Part shown: piece after piece, positions 1 to 12,000 of the stretch
How positions within the stretch are numbered: the first letter of the stretch is position 1
Layout of the letters: each line of letters begins with the position of its first letter
DNA from: Polyodon spathula
Lineage: Eukaryota; Chordata; Actinopteri; Acipenseriformes; Polyodontidae
Direction of reading: 5' to 3'
NCBI RefSeq assembly: GCF_017654505.1
Contig: NC_054534.1
Location: forward strand, 41,718,726 to 41,782,725
DNA: 64,000 bases
Notes under the pieces: model-generated
Seen by the model: only the letters and a program-made list of their open reading frames with translations
The model's database searches: none
Told to the model about the DNA's origin: nothing
Position numbers and translations under genes: made by a program

Positions 1-2302
1 TGTGTCTGGTAAATGATTATGAGACACTGTCTGGCAATCAATATTGATGTGCTATTACCATGACATCAAGGACATCAAGGAAAACTAACGCAATGCCACT
101 TTAAATCCAGCAGCTTAAGAGCGGACGCTGGCAAAATACTGGCCATTGGACCACAAAGTCCAGTCCTGCAGGTGTTCTTTAAAGCTCACAGGGCATCTAG
201 GTAGTAGGGTCAGCTATAGACTAACAGAAGGGCCAGAGCCAATGCAACACTCCCAATGGACTCCCCAGCAAAGAGTGGCAATTTCGCAAAGCCAGGAGGC
301 AAACCTGCACTTTGGAAGTTAAAGGAATTACCACTATTGATTTCACTTTGACATGTCCCCCAGTGCCCCATATGTTAATAGTACAAAGCCGGGCTTCCCA
401 AAAGTAGCAGTAATATACTAAACATACTGGACTTGAGGAAAAAAAGCTGTTCTGTTTTCTGTTTTCGTTTCAAGTGTACACATATTCAGTGCCGAAGGAG
501 ATTAGTATTTAATCAAAAGTCAGTCTTGATATTGCAAGTGACAGCTTTTCATATTGTTCTGTACAGTCAATGAGCTATGATTCCACATGTTTCTTTTTCT
601 ACAGAACCACAAAGCTTGTATAAACACAGAGCCACTGAATCACATGGCCTTGTCTTGCTTGAAAAGGATTCATCTGGAACCCAAAGCTCTGCTCAATCTG
701 ATAATATGTACGGACAGTAGATAGAAGGGGATAAAAATGTCCCTTTGTAAACACAATATAGGTGAACCTGTTTGTCATGACAGAAAGGTGCGTCAAAGGA
801 CAGAGTACTTGGAGCCCCAGAGGAAAATAGAGTGTATTGCGGAAGGCAAGGCATTAATCATAGCTGATATTTTTGGACAACGAAGGAGGTAATCCTCCTG
901 AACAATCTTTCAAGGATAAAAGAAAAAAAATACAATGAACTAGAAATCTTATGTGGGTTGGTGCAGCATATAAGAGGGGGCAAACTGATAGTATATACAT
1001 GTTATGATATAAAGATTATCTGAGCAGTGGAGCTAGAAATTTAAACTATCCAAAGTTGTTACATGGAAGGCATACTGAATATGCCTGCAAAAAAAAAAAA
1101 AAGAAAGAAAATCTTACTAGCTCTTTTAGCCTAGGGTCACTCATCCCTTTACACCATTTTGTGACAAGTAGGCAGATAATTAGAAATGAAGGGCAACATA
1201 AACTAATTCACATTCATAGAAGTCTCATTGCTAAACTTCACTGAGCTGATTGTTTGAATCCAGCAAATGATCAATAAGAGGTTGTATATTTTGTGTTTTG
1301 TGTTTAGTAGCAGTACTTTTAGATCACGTACAGAACAATATATACATTTTTCTGTACGTATATGCAATATATACATTTATATATTAATTTAGATTTTTCA
1401 ATAATTGCAATATATTTGTTTCCAAAAGTAGCAAAAACAAAATCCTTTTTTGGAAGAGGACGTTTGAAGCAGGTTTGCTTTTCATGTCAAGATGAATAAA
1501 TGTTGTCATTAATGCAAATTATTCCGGGCTGACATTCCCAGTTGCAACTGCTTTACTAGAAAAGCAAGATTCTTTGCATATGATATATTTTTAATTGAAT
1601 AAAGATGAAAATCCTGGAACTATGCTGTTCGTATTAACTGCGTGTTAATCCCCCCAGCACTTTTTGTTTACAATGTGAAAAAATCCAAAAAGCAATTTTT
1701 ACCTTTGTTGAAGTTAAAGTTCATGCTCTGACGCTATGCCCTGGGTCAAATAAATTCTTAATGCCATCCTAACTTACTTGTAGTAAAAATACACAAAGTT
1801 TTTTGTCTGTGGACCGAATTAGACTTCTGATAAAGTTTTGAATGCCCACAGGCCCACAGAATGTACTTGCACTGTGGTTATCAGACTTAATTCTTCGCAC
1901 AAAAATACAGCAGCACAACTTCATAGACCAGACATTTTGAAACCATGGATTGTTCTCTTCCCCAGCATCTTGCTTGTAAACCTATTTTCAGTACTGTCCC
2001 TCAAAATGCCTGTTAACGTGGGAGGATATCATTTTGACAAATGCTTTTTTTGTTTCCCTCTTTGTTCTCAATTTGCAGTATCCTGAGGCTTACCACTGGA
2101 AGTGGCAGGTTGGGGCATTCTAAAGCAGGCTTCAGGGGCCTTCTGACGTGCCAAAGCTGTTGTAATATACAATTGAATGACTCTATAAATGTTAAAAGTC
2201 ACACTTAATAACTAGTCATAATATAAATAAAATGTACTAAAAATAGAAGCACCCCAAACAAACAATTATTTGGCTTTAGTCTTAAGTAGTCTTTTACCAT
2301 TG
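1..2302. other. Unassigned AT-rich DNA
   Basis: I see no gene, RNA gene or recognisable transposon. Open frames are short and have no family motif. There is an A-rich run near 1087-1110 and an AT-rich stretch with repeated TATATACA words at about 1330-1400. Confidence 0.5.
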
Positions 2303-3059
2303 TCACAGGGTTCCATTCTCAAGTTAGCCCAGCCAGAACAATGTTGCATAATTACAGGTTACGCAATACATTGATTAGGGATGATGAGCACACACATCTA
2401 GCTCTATAAACCTTGTTGTCACTCCACCCTCTGACTCCCTGTCAGCCTAAATACCTGCAACTCCAGCCCCGACCCCACCGTCCCCACCCCAATTACCAAA
2501 TCAATTTACATTTAAAATGTTAAAACACATAAACCTATTTCCAACTAATCCTTACCCCATACATTGTAGGAAGTCAGATTTACGACTTAGGTGTTTACCC
2601 GTGTGACTACTTATCTATTGTATTTTGATGTGTGTTAGCGAGTCATTCCTTTTCTATTACTGAGTAGCGTGTTTCTCGTGAGTGCAGCTTCCGACTGAGG
2701 AAGAGCACAGGGTGTTCAGCTCCGGACTCCTTTGTATTAAAACAGCTCCAACTCTGAGGCATCAGTCTGAACCACAAATGGTTTGTTAAAGTCTGAGGTT
2801 TTCACCACTAGTAACTGACAGACAAGTTAAGTCCTCTGGTCCGTTTGAGATCAGTTAATAGATACGTCAGCAATGTGTGGGACAAAACATCAGTACCAGC
2901 CCACTATTCCCAGAAATGGGCGGACTGACTTGTGGTTGGCTGAGGTAGGGGTAGCTTGCATACTATTCCACGTGCTGTTTCGCAAAAACACACTTACCTC
3001 CATTGCCAGTCCTGCACTTGGATTTTATTCTGCACGACTCACAGGTGTAGCAGGTAGTC

Positions 3060-3260
3060 TTGCTAGTTTGTGCTATAGATTAAAACGTCATCGAGATATG
3101 CTGCCGAACATGACTGACAGTCATTTAGCACCTTGTCCATGAGGCGCTAAAATGTAGCGGGTGCCCCATGAAGTCCAAATGGCACAATGGTGAACTGAGG
3201 TAACCCGAAGGGGTTCAAAAAAGTAGTGACTTCTTTTGAAGAATCAGTAATCGTACCAGA
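3060..3260 (-). pseudogene. Gypsy-type reverse transcriptase fragment
   Basis: Read on the minus strand, this stretch gives the core of a gypsy-family reverse transcriptase: a VPFGLHGAPATF block, then RLMDKVL, then the catalytic AYLDDVLIYS box at about 3099-3067. In this family the YxDD aspartates bind metal at the polymerase active site. A TAG stop at 3149-3147 stands where the family has Gln after ATF, so the frame is broken. Nothing upstream matches cleanly beyond about 3260. It belongs to the same element as the gag remnant near 5.3-5.8 kb. Recognition rests on the YLDD and PFGLHGAPATF motifs, which are distinctive. Confidence 0.75.
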
Positions 3261-3741
3261 ATCTGGAAAGGGCACAAAAGTAGCAGAAAACCTGGTACGA
3301 GAAAACTGCCAGATCCTGTACTAGTCGTATAATTACTGAAAACTAGTATAAAGCCATTACCTATACTGCTTTTCTCTAATTGGCCCAATCCTAGTAAATG
3401 GGACTTAAATCACTGGTAGCAGAATTAAAGGACTGTGTTCAGACCTATGCACATTAGCTGTATATTGGCATTCTTCAGAGCTCTGACAATAATTTACCAC
3501 GTCTGTATACATATGTGGCAAGGCTGACGTCACTGCCAAGGCTGTTATAAGCAGGAAGAGACTTAGAGGCAGAGAAAGCAAGTTTAAGTGCTGGTGTGCA
3601 AGTTTTGATACATAAACAAAATAAAAATGGTAGAACACTTGTTGTGTGAAATTTAATTACTTTAAATTTAAAAGGAAGTTGATGTGGAGGTAAATAAGAC
3701 AATTACTTCAAAGAGTAATTACAAAAGGTCCTTTATTATTT

Positions 3742-3762
3742 CACACACACACACACACACAG
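3742..3762. repeat. (CA)n microsatellite
   Basis: About ten CA units, visible directly. Confidence 0.9.
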
Positions 3763-4640
3763 AGTTACATACACAGATGCTATACTGCGAATAACGATAT
3801 CACTAACGGGACACAACCCAACAAGGTTACATACAAAGATTATATTAATCACAGATCAATACAATCCATGAGACGCAACTGAACTAATTCTTACCCTTCC
3901 AAGCAGATCGGGAGAGCCCTTCGACCCTGGTAAGAGAAAGCAGCTGTCTCCAAGAAAATACCGAGCAGGACTGCGCGCTAATCCTCATAGCTGACTCTCA
4001 TCAGAGCAGGGGAGAACCCCGTCCTTTATAACTTACCAAGTCAGGCTTTTGCGTGCGAGAGAGTAATTGGCCAGATCACTCCCTCGAGGCTCGGCCCTCT
4101 GAATAAACCATCCCTTTCCCTAGAACATTCTGACAAAAACAAGTTATATAAGCGTGACAAAAACAAGTTATATAAGATACGGGTTATTATAGGGCAAGGG
4201 CACAGATTAACTTGAACGCATTTCTAGAACTTTCTAGAACACACTTTATTTTTTATTACAACACTTAACGAACAGATGACAAAATAAATGGCACAAGGGC
4301 CAAAACAAAAGCCTAAACAAAACCTCATGAAACGTAAACAGAAAATCCTCCACCTCTCACCAATATCAACATTTAACACACTACCAATTCCACACCCGCG
4401 ATCACCTTATTTATACACTTGTGGTTGGATTAATTAATCATTTAAACATTTATTCAATTGACGGCTCCAGTCACATTCCCACGTGTGTTTGCAAGGAAGA
4501 ATTTAACTTCCTTCCAGCCACCCAATACTCACCACATATACACATACCCGTGTCTTGACAACATACCCATCCAGTAAAACATTCAAGATATTATAGCATA
4601 GGTTTTCTGTCTTCCCACATAACATAACTGTGCTGCTCTG
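3763..4640 (-). mobile_element. LTR-like fragments inside element A
   Basis: Two kinds of LTR-like DNA seem to be joined here. The part from 3763 to about 4245 carries, on the minus strand, a TATAAAGG box near 4030 and an AATAAAGTG signal near 4250. It also holds a 22-bp direct repeat (4131-4152 and 4155-4176). The part from about 4240 to 4530 resembles the solo LTR at 57730-58000: both have an ACACTTTA(T/A) block, a run of AAATGGCAC/AAAGGCAC words and a TTAATTAATCATT block. Boundaries and target duplications are not visible. Confidence 0.35.
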
Positions 4641-4719
4641 GCTGGTGGGGCTTGTGTGACTGAGTTATCAGGTGCCTAAATCTGTTTTATTATACCACAG
4701 AAAGGTAACAAGGATTTCC

Positions 4720-5200
4720 TTTGTACAGTAAACCCTCTGTTAAGACAAGTGTCACCTGCTCAGCCCTTTATTTTCCCTGCTGCCTTATCAAAAACACATG
4801 CAGCGTGTTGTCACCTTTCTCTAGCAACTTGATATCCTGTGGTAGCTCATATGATGATTCTATCCCCCTCGCTAAAATCTTTTTGGAACATTGGACTTTA
4901 TTCCTCTACACCTTGCAGGGTTTCTGTATTAGTTCACTTAGAACCAGTGAGTCTTGGCCTAATACCACATCGTAAGGGAGACTGGATACTACAACCACTG
5001 TCATTATATATTACTGCTGGAGCAATGTAAACCTCCACCATGACATAAGTTTGCTCATTGTCATGTAAGCAGCAAATATTTAAAGTTACCCTCTCATCGC
5101 CCCACAGTGTATCAAATCAGCCCTTACTAGTGTCATTCAATGCATCTACCAACTTAGCATTTAACAGTACCTCACAAATCTGTTCAATTATCTGAACTAC
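4720..5200 (-). pseudogene. Possible gypsy protease-region remnant
   Basis: Between the zinc knuckle and the RT remnant, minus-strand translation gives pieces that look like the protease/linker region of gypsy pol. An example is a hydrophobic run after a VTLN..CLHDNE segment. No intact D-T/S-G active-site triplet can be read, and there are several stops. The call rests mainly on position in the element and is weak. Confidence 0.3.
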
Positions 5201-5239
5201 AAACTAGTCTGCACCGTTCTTGGCAAATGACATAGATTA

Positions 5240-5790
5240 GCCTTGGCACTGGGGCATAACATGCCTCTCTTTCCCACAATTATAGGAAATCACCGATCTG
5301 TCTATACTTCCATTAGCAATAGCATATTAGCACCCCTTCCCATCCTGACAAAGTTACTGGGAAGTTTCTGATCCGGTCCCGTTGCTCTTTACCTCGATCT
5401 TGGTTGCTTTCCATCTGCCTGCCTCCTACGAGTTCTTGGATCGTGTCCCGGACCCAGGCTCGAATATCCAGATTCAGAATCGATAAATATTGCTCCAAAA
5501 CAAAAGCCTCCATTATGCTCTCAATGGAGTTGTTCTGTGGTCACAACCATTTATACAGCAAGCCCCACATAAAATTTGATAAATTTCATAATTTGTCAAA
5601 ATTGCCTGTTTGACTTCGTCATAGTCCTGTATTTTGGCGATATCCATTGCCACGTGTGCTTGTCTAGCTTTCCCTATTAACAAATTGAAGATGAACACAT
5701 GCTGTCCTCCGAAGCATGTGCCGTCAGCCGACTGCTTCTTTACACACCGCGGATTCACCATGCAGCCACCCAGGAGCTACAGCGTCAGAG
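5240..5790 (-). pseudogene. Gypsy-type gag remnant with zinc knuckle
   Basis: Minus-strand frames give gag-like pieces: LIGKARQAHVAMDI followed by DYDEVKQAIL (about 5690-5590), then EAFVLEQYLSILNLDIRAWV (about 5510-5450). These resemble the capsid of fish gypsy elements, whose fold is related to the SCAN domain. Further on, at about 5285-5240, a YNCGKERHVMPQC segment is a C-x2-C-x4-H-x4-C zinc knuckle whose first cysteine is serine, so it would bind zinc poorly. The two capsid pieces lie in different frames. In a live element this protein would form the particle and bind the RNA. Confidence 0.6.
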
Positions 5791-6400
5791 GACAAAGCAG
5801 CTCCTGGACAACTAACAGGCAAGCACGCAGGCGCCCGGCCAGACTACAGGGGTCGCTGGTGCACGAAGAGCTGAGGATGCCCTGGTCGACCTAAATTATA
5901 AGTGTAAAACGTTGTCATGATGTTAACAATGAAAATAAAAATTACAGGTACGTTATTTAAACAGTTGTGACAACACACTGGGATGTATAATGTTATATTT
6001 TTCTGAAGCCACTACTCTGATTTATCACTAAATCCCTCAAATTGCCACTTGTCACAGGCTTCCCTTACCTTTAAACGGGATTGGTGTGGGATATAAAACA
6101 GCCAGAACATTGTTGTATAATTTCTCAAAAAGTGCAGTTTTTATTTTTCATTACAAGTTACATACCTAAATCACAGGTACAGGTTTCACAATTAATTGCT
6201 TAGAGATGATGAGCATACACTTCTAGCTCTCTGTAAAACAAAATACAGCTGTACCGTTATAATACATATAACTACGACTCTCTTTCCGCTCGCACATCTT
6301 ACTTTTTTATTCTTTATCCAAAAACCAGGAAACTTCAACAGAACTAACTGAACTAAACGCCATGTTACTCCTTCATTCACCTTATCTCATTTACAATTAG

Positions 6401-7537
6401 TATCACCACCATTTATTTGTCCATGCGCAAATTTAGTCCACACCACATGCGATTTATATCTAATCCCTAAACTTAATCTCTAAATCTAATCCGTAAATCT
6501 AACCTCTACCCCTAAACTTAAGTCTAAACCTAACCTTTGCCTCTACCCCTAAACCTAACTTCTGCCCCTAAACTTAACCTCTACCCCTAAATTTAACCCT
6601 ACACCTAACCTTTACTCCTACCCCCTACCCCTAAACCTAACCTCTACCCCTAAATTGAACCTCTAAACCTAACCTCTATCCCTAATCTTAACCCTAAACC
6701 TAACCCATAAAACTCTGATAATTATTTCAACGCTGTTAGTTTTGCACCTTCTAGAGGCCTCTAGTGGCTACTACATCCGAGCTCACCGCCCTGAACTGAA
6801 AGGTAATATGCAGTAATGTTTTCATCTATATTTCATAAATAAATTAATAATTTCACTTTACTGTTCTTAAACTTACCTATTAAAGTGTAACAGCAGAATA
6901 TTTGGCAACATTTTCTATTTTTGAGTGTGTGAGTTAAGAGTACCGTAACCCACTTACTGTAACTGACCCACAGAATGAACCAGATCCACTCCACTTTTAG
7001 GCACATTTTACAAATTGATCTTCATAAGCCCTCCCTCAGTGTGTCACTCATAAAAATAACACTATTTCGGGAGGCCCAGAGCCGCCATTGCCATCTACAG
7101 TATTCCACTGACACATATGATCAGAGTGACACTAGTTGCCATGGTTTACCATAATTCTGGTAACAACAAAGTACAACTGATAAATGTCTTAATTTTTTTC
7201 TCCAACTTCTTTATTTGTAGATCTAACCTTCTCCCAAAAAGGTTAGAGATTCATGGTAAACATATCTTGCACTAATGTGACCATCTGAACCAAGGAAATG
7301 TATTAGGAATAAAAGTAATTGATAAACTGAAAATACACAATTTTAATAATTAGCTACAACATTTTGGCTTCTGCCTTCTTCAGATAGCATGGTAGAAGTA
7401 GCTAGGTAAACTGATGTTGTTTAAGTTTGAAAGCTGTAATAAAATAGTTTGTATACATTTCTTGAAGATGTGTAATTACTAAGTAAAATGTATCTCTTTT
7501 CCCCAGACAACATTACTGTGCCCACAATTCAGTACTT
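6401..7537. other. Intergenic DNA with telomere-like array; no gene
   Basis: Apart from the degenerate CCTAAAC array (6460-6712, listed separately), no gene or known element is visible. The stretch is AT-rich. Confidence 0.5.
6460..6712. repeat. Degenerate telomere-like / CCTAAAC array
   Basis: About 250 bp are built from variants of CTCTACCCCTAAACCTAAC, in which CCCTAA, CCCTAAAC and CCTAACC words recur with no interruption of the C-rich/T,A-rich strand bias. The repeat is far from perfect (CCCTAA)n, so it is either an old interstitial telomeric tract or a minisatellite that converges on it. Confidence 0.7.
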
Positions 7538-8011
7538 AGGGCCCAATTTTCAAAAGAGATGCGACGGCGTAGCAGGGCTTGTACAATTATTTTTGGGTGC
7601 AAGGAGAGAATCGCAGCTGCATCCGATTTTCAATATCAGAACGGCACTAAAAAACTAGCCTTGCATCAGTGCAAAGTTTTGTCTGAACTTTGTGGGCATT
7701 TCAGGACGTTCCCTGCTTTTTTTTTTTAATCACCTCCCAGTTTACCTGCAATTTTCAATCAGTAGAATGATTGCATCTCTTTGACTCCGAGTTGTTCTAA
7801 ATGAGTTGTAGATGTTGCAATGAGTCTTTTTATTAAGAAAAGCCAGGTTTGTGTGAAATGTGTTAATGGGGTAACACAACTGTGCTAAATTTGTAAATAA
7901 TGACAGCATATGTGACTTTGACCCAATCTGTACTTCAACACAACCTCAAGCACAGCTAGAGCTATTTGGAATTGTGAAACAAACATAGCTTTACATCTTC
8001 TACAGTTTAGA

Positions 8012-8424
8012 ATGCTTGAGGAAAGGAGAAGGGGAAGGAGGAGAAACCCTGCACCTAGAATATATCGGACCAGAGTGACTTTTCTTGACCAGTCAAATGA
8101 GCATGGCTTAGAGATACCAGCTTGATAATTAAACAGTCTATAGCAGATCTGTGTTTGGAGTTAAAGGACGATCTACAGAGAGCTACTGTCAGGAGCTGTG
8201 TCACACCAGTGCATGTCAGGGTTACTGCTGCCTTTACCTTTTACATAACCGTCTCATTCCAAATACCAGCTGAGGATGTTTCTGGTATCTGCTGGTCTTC
8301 AATATTTAAATGCATCAGCCAGGTAATGGCTGCTTTGTTAAGAGGGCAAATAAATACGTTGTTTTTTCCTATGTCCCCTGCAAGCAACAGTGCCAGTTGG
8401 GGTTTGGCTGAAGTGCAAATGTAA
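8012..8424 (+). pseudogene. PIF/Harbinger transposase, N-terminal part
   Basis: An arginine-rich start (MLEERRRGRRRN, from 8012) is followed, after a frameshift, by DLCLELKDDLQR, then a VHVRVTAAFTFY helix and a SFQIPAEDVSGI segment, and it ends with FPMSPAS (about 8370-8400). This is the N-terminal helical and DNA-binding region of HARBI1-like transposases, where the family usually shows GDxxGISQSSVSR. The first catalytic Asp motif (GAIDCTH) and everything after it are absent, so about two thirds of the protein is lost. There are two stops around 8120 and one frameshift. In a live element this protein cuts and joins the transposon DNA in the nucleus. Confidence 0.7.
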
Positions 8425-8676
8425 CCTGCACACATTACTGGATGTGAAACATTAGGCTGTGCTTCATTGAGTCGTAAAATATCATGGCCACGACTCCCCC
8501 GATCAGATGTGGATTAATGGCCACCCGTTCTTCAGCACTGGTGGATGTATGCTTGTGGGAGGCACCCCTGCAGTGCCTCTCCGTTTGTTAGTTTTTTTTT
8601 TTGTTTGATAATTTGTCTTTAGCACAGGCTTTAACATCATAATACCTTTTTTCTGATGTGTGCAGCATTAACTTTA

Positions 8677-8832
8677 TTAACTATTGTTTGTCAGGTCTTC
8701 TTTTTTTCTGCTACGTTTTTTACGAAGGCCTTTTCCAAATAAAGCCGATTCATTCCGATTACTTCTTCCAAAATGCATCTCTTCCTCTGTGAAGTTTGCT
8801 TTTCTTTTTATAGGGCACCCCGTTTGAGCCAT
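8677..8832 (-). pseudogene. Harbinger Myb/SANT-like accessory protein, start only
   Basis: From the ATG at 8832 the minus strand reads MAQTGCPIKRKANFTEEEM, the typical start of the Myb-like trihelix protein carried by Harbinger elements. A SNRNESALFGK piece follows, resembling the next helix of the domain. The middle is short by several residues and the frame ends in a K/R-rich tail at 8677, so the domain is truncated. In the family this partner helps bring the transposase to the nucleus and to the DNA ends. It is convergent with the transposase remnant 250 bp to the left. Confidence 0.5.
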
Positions 8833-9049
8833 TGTTTGTCTTTCAAACTTCTCCAGCGCAACCCTCGGTGAGTGGCCATGTTTGTACTTACTGTGGCCAT
8901 TTAAATACTCATTAACTGTGCAGAGTCGCAGGCTTACAACTTTAAATGTTCCTATTGAAAAGTGTATTTTAAGATTGGTCATAAGTCGGTCGCAGTACAC
9001 GCTTCGTTGTGTCTGCACTTAGAATAAAACTACGAAAATGCCTCCCACT

Positions 9050-9074
9050 CCCCCCCCCCCCCCCCCCCCCCCCC
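9050..9074. repeat. Poly-C / poly-G tract, 25 bp
   Basis: 25 consecutive C residues, visible directly. The exact length in the genome is uncertain because such runs are hard to sequence. Confidence 0.9.
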
Positions 9075-12000
9075 TTAATTAGCATGAGCATGAGTGACAT
9101 AATTGCTATCATCCACGCATTTACCCCTAAAGGAAGTTAATTTCATGCACTGCTAATACTATAAATACCCACCATGGATCTAGTTAAAACAGCAAAATAA
9201 ATATTTACAAATATCATGACTCCACAACGCTGCAACTTGCACACTTGTTAATTGGTATGCATTTGCAGTAACTGTGAATCTCTATTAAAAGTGTTTGATG
9301 CAGTAAGGCTGTCACTGGTGGTTACATCACTTTCAGGCTTGCATTAAATTCTTTAGCATGAAATGTGATTTAACTCAAACTAAATAGTTTGCATGACTCT
9401 CTGGCAGTGATGTTATTAGTCATGCTCCTTAAAATGACCCAGCTTTTCCTGTAATTTATACTGTAATGCAGCAATGTAATGCGTAGTTAATATAAGTTTT
9501 AAGAAGGGGACCAAGTCGACTTACATATCCAGCTGGTAAGCAGAGCAAATGTTTCTAATATATAAATAAAACTAGAAACTTCAAGAGAACACATCGATAG
9601 CACAATAAAAACTTTATGCTGTGTGGTAGCAAGGATTTCAGTTCTGTGGGGTCATAAACCCCACAGCTCTGCAGCGACCCTTATGTAATAATTTATAAAT
9701 ACTTTAACACTTTATAACAGGGGCAAGTTAAGCACTAAAATCTCATTCTGGTCAAGATGTTTAATTCCAACCCAGCCCTAACAATTCAGTTTCAATTTGC
9801 TATGCATTTCGTTGTCTGCAGCAAGCATACACTGACTGGCCATGTGCAAAAGTGCTGAATCAAAGCATTGGCCCTCCTGGCATAAAATCTAAAATTGGTT
9901 ACACGTTAGTATGGAAGGCCATCTGGGTCAAAACAATTCAAATAAATTACTATGTGTAGTACTGCGATCCACTACGCATTCTATTTTGTTAACATGCATT
10001 ATTTTTAATTTTACGTACAAACTTGGGCCAATCAGTTCTTTAGAATGAAACAAGAGCCAATGAACTTAAAGAAAATAGTCAGCGATCAGTGTTGTGATTT
10101 TAACCCCTAAATACACTTTCTTATACAATTGTGTGCCAGCTGTTTTGACCCTGAAATCAGCGTTGGGCTGCGTAAAAAAGAAATGAATAGGAGCTGCCCC
10201 TCTATAAATATCCACAGAGAAATTTTCAGTCCAATGTGATTTAACCCCTTAAATACAAAGCCAATCATTCAGTTTGGAGCAGATCAAAGTCTGAATAAGA
10301 AACGGCAAATAAGAAATAAGTGAGCAAGAAACAGGTGAATAAGCCAACTTCAGCCTTGTTGAACTCTCAGACAAAGGTTGCGTTCTGTTTTGTTTATAAC
10401 AAAATAAGGTTTACGCTTGTTCTCAAGCTGTGGCTGTAAAACTGGACAGTGCAATATTGGTGTGTGTTGTGGAGATTCCTTTTCTTTACGCACTTGTTTA
10501 CTGAATTTTCAGCTGATCTATAAAAAGGCCTTAAGTGTTTTTGGATCATTGTTAAACTGTTACTGACACTGTTTATTATTATTGGCTTTTGACTATTACT
10601 AATATTTATTTGCAAAACATGTTTATAGAATGCTTTTTATGTGATGTGGTACTTTGGATTTCTTTTTATTGAACTTTTTTTTTTTTTTATCCAATGCTGT
10701 TAAAGTGTATTATTTTAACTGGCTGCTAAAATACCTTAATATGCTACTGCTTAATGTCAACGGTGATTAGGGTTTGATAATTGGACTTGTACATTGTTTT
10801 CCTTTGTTGAACTTTTCATACTAATTGCTAAATTGCTGTTTTAGGTGCCTGCTGTATTTTAAATATATCTGTGCAGTAATAACTGTGCAATAAAAGTACT
10901 GTAGATTTCTTTTAACTTTGCATTGTCTCATTTCCTCCACATCAGTACTTATTTGATTACTGCAGAATCTGCGTAAGAATTATTTGGAAGAGATGTATAA
11001 TCATCCAAATTGGCGTAGTCATTTAAAAACAAATTAATCTAATCTAATTAAGCACAGAGAGCTGGCAGTTGGCGGGGGAGCTAAATAGAAGGGCTGAGTT
11101 TACATGTGTTACTGACACGAAGTAGTGATGCGCGTGCATGTTTGAGAGGAAAACTCGGGAGAATCAGGTTTTTGGCCGAATAAAATGGCCACAGAGAGCG
11201 ATAAGGCAATTCTACCCTTGAGCACGATGTAAAACACGAGAAATCCACACCCATCTTCTCATGGAAACATGCATTTCATGTGAAAACGTCCACTGCTTCC
11301 AATCCAGACAACCTTGGGAGCATCTCTGATGGTTTTTAGCCATGGTGATCTGCAATACCTGGGTTGGACAGCTTCATTTTATACACCTCTGAGTTAATTA
11401 GCTAACTGTATCTTCAATTAATGAAACAGGAGATAAAGTATTTTAAATTATATTCACTGCTAACGCCAGGCTACCCCACCAATGACGTGAAAAACTATTT
11501 GGGTAAGATCAGTAAAACAAAGTATTCAACGGTCAGACAAGGCATTTACAAGCCACAGCCTTATTACACAAATTTAACACTGCACCTTTAATCAGTTTCA
11601 TTAAAACGATGTCACATGGCACACAACCATGGATTTCGTGATGAGATTATCTTGTGTTAATGTTCACTGTGCATGTAAACCACCTTTTCTGGCATTTCCA
11701 TGCAAAACATTCACAAGAACTGTGCACATGGTTAATTTGCATATATGTACCATCCTTGCCCCATCATTTGAATGATGCTGGGTTGACAGCTGCTCTTGTA
11801 GAGTAAAATATACGGAGCTCATGTAAACTACAAGAGGGTTAGGGTCATTTCTTCTTTGGCTTGAGCAAACAGTCTCGTGTTAAATTAGAACACACATGCA
11901 AACTCTGCCAAGGACTGTCAGAGGGCTCCAAAGGGTGATTTACGCTCTGGCGTCATGCTGATGAATTTTTTCATGAGGGAATGGAGATCTAGCACGTCCA

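Larger units (their letters stand above)
2303..6400 (-). mobile_element. Decayed gypsy-type LTR retrotransposon A
   Basis: On the minus strand, remnants of gag (about 5790-5300), a CCHC-like knuckle (near 5285-5240), a diverged possible protease region (about 5200-4720) and reverse transcriptase (about 3260-3060) occur in the correct gypsy order. Both flanks begin with TGTCACAG (2303 and 6051) and share diverged blocks: a CCAGAACA(A/T)TGTTG word and a GATGATGAGCA...TCTAGCTCT block, at 2334-2412 and 6091-6228. I read these as old LTRs, although their outer limits are not resolved. LTR-like DNA of other kinds lies inside at 3.7-4.6 kb. Every frame carries stops or shifts, so the copy is dead. 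Confidence 0.6.
7538..9074 (+). mobile_element. Decayed PIF/Harbinger transposon, copy 1
   Basis: The region contains a Harbinger-type transposase start on the plus strand (8012-8424) facing a Myb/SANT-like gene on the minus strand (8832-8677). This two-gene convergent layout is known for Harbinger elements. The left end is probably near 7538, where GGGCCCAATTTTCAAAAG follows TTA (Harbinger duplicates a 3-bp TWA target). I could not find the matching inverted end on the right, so that limit is arbitrary (poly-C tract). The catalytic part of the transposase is missing. Confidence 0.6.

Noticed and set aside
8677..9018. Full 113-codon minus-strand frame as the Myb-like gene
   Set aside because: Family resemblance begins only at the internal Met at 8832; the upstream 62 codons look like 5' non-coding DNA.
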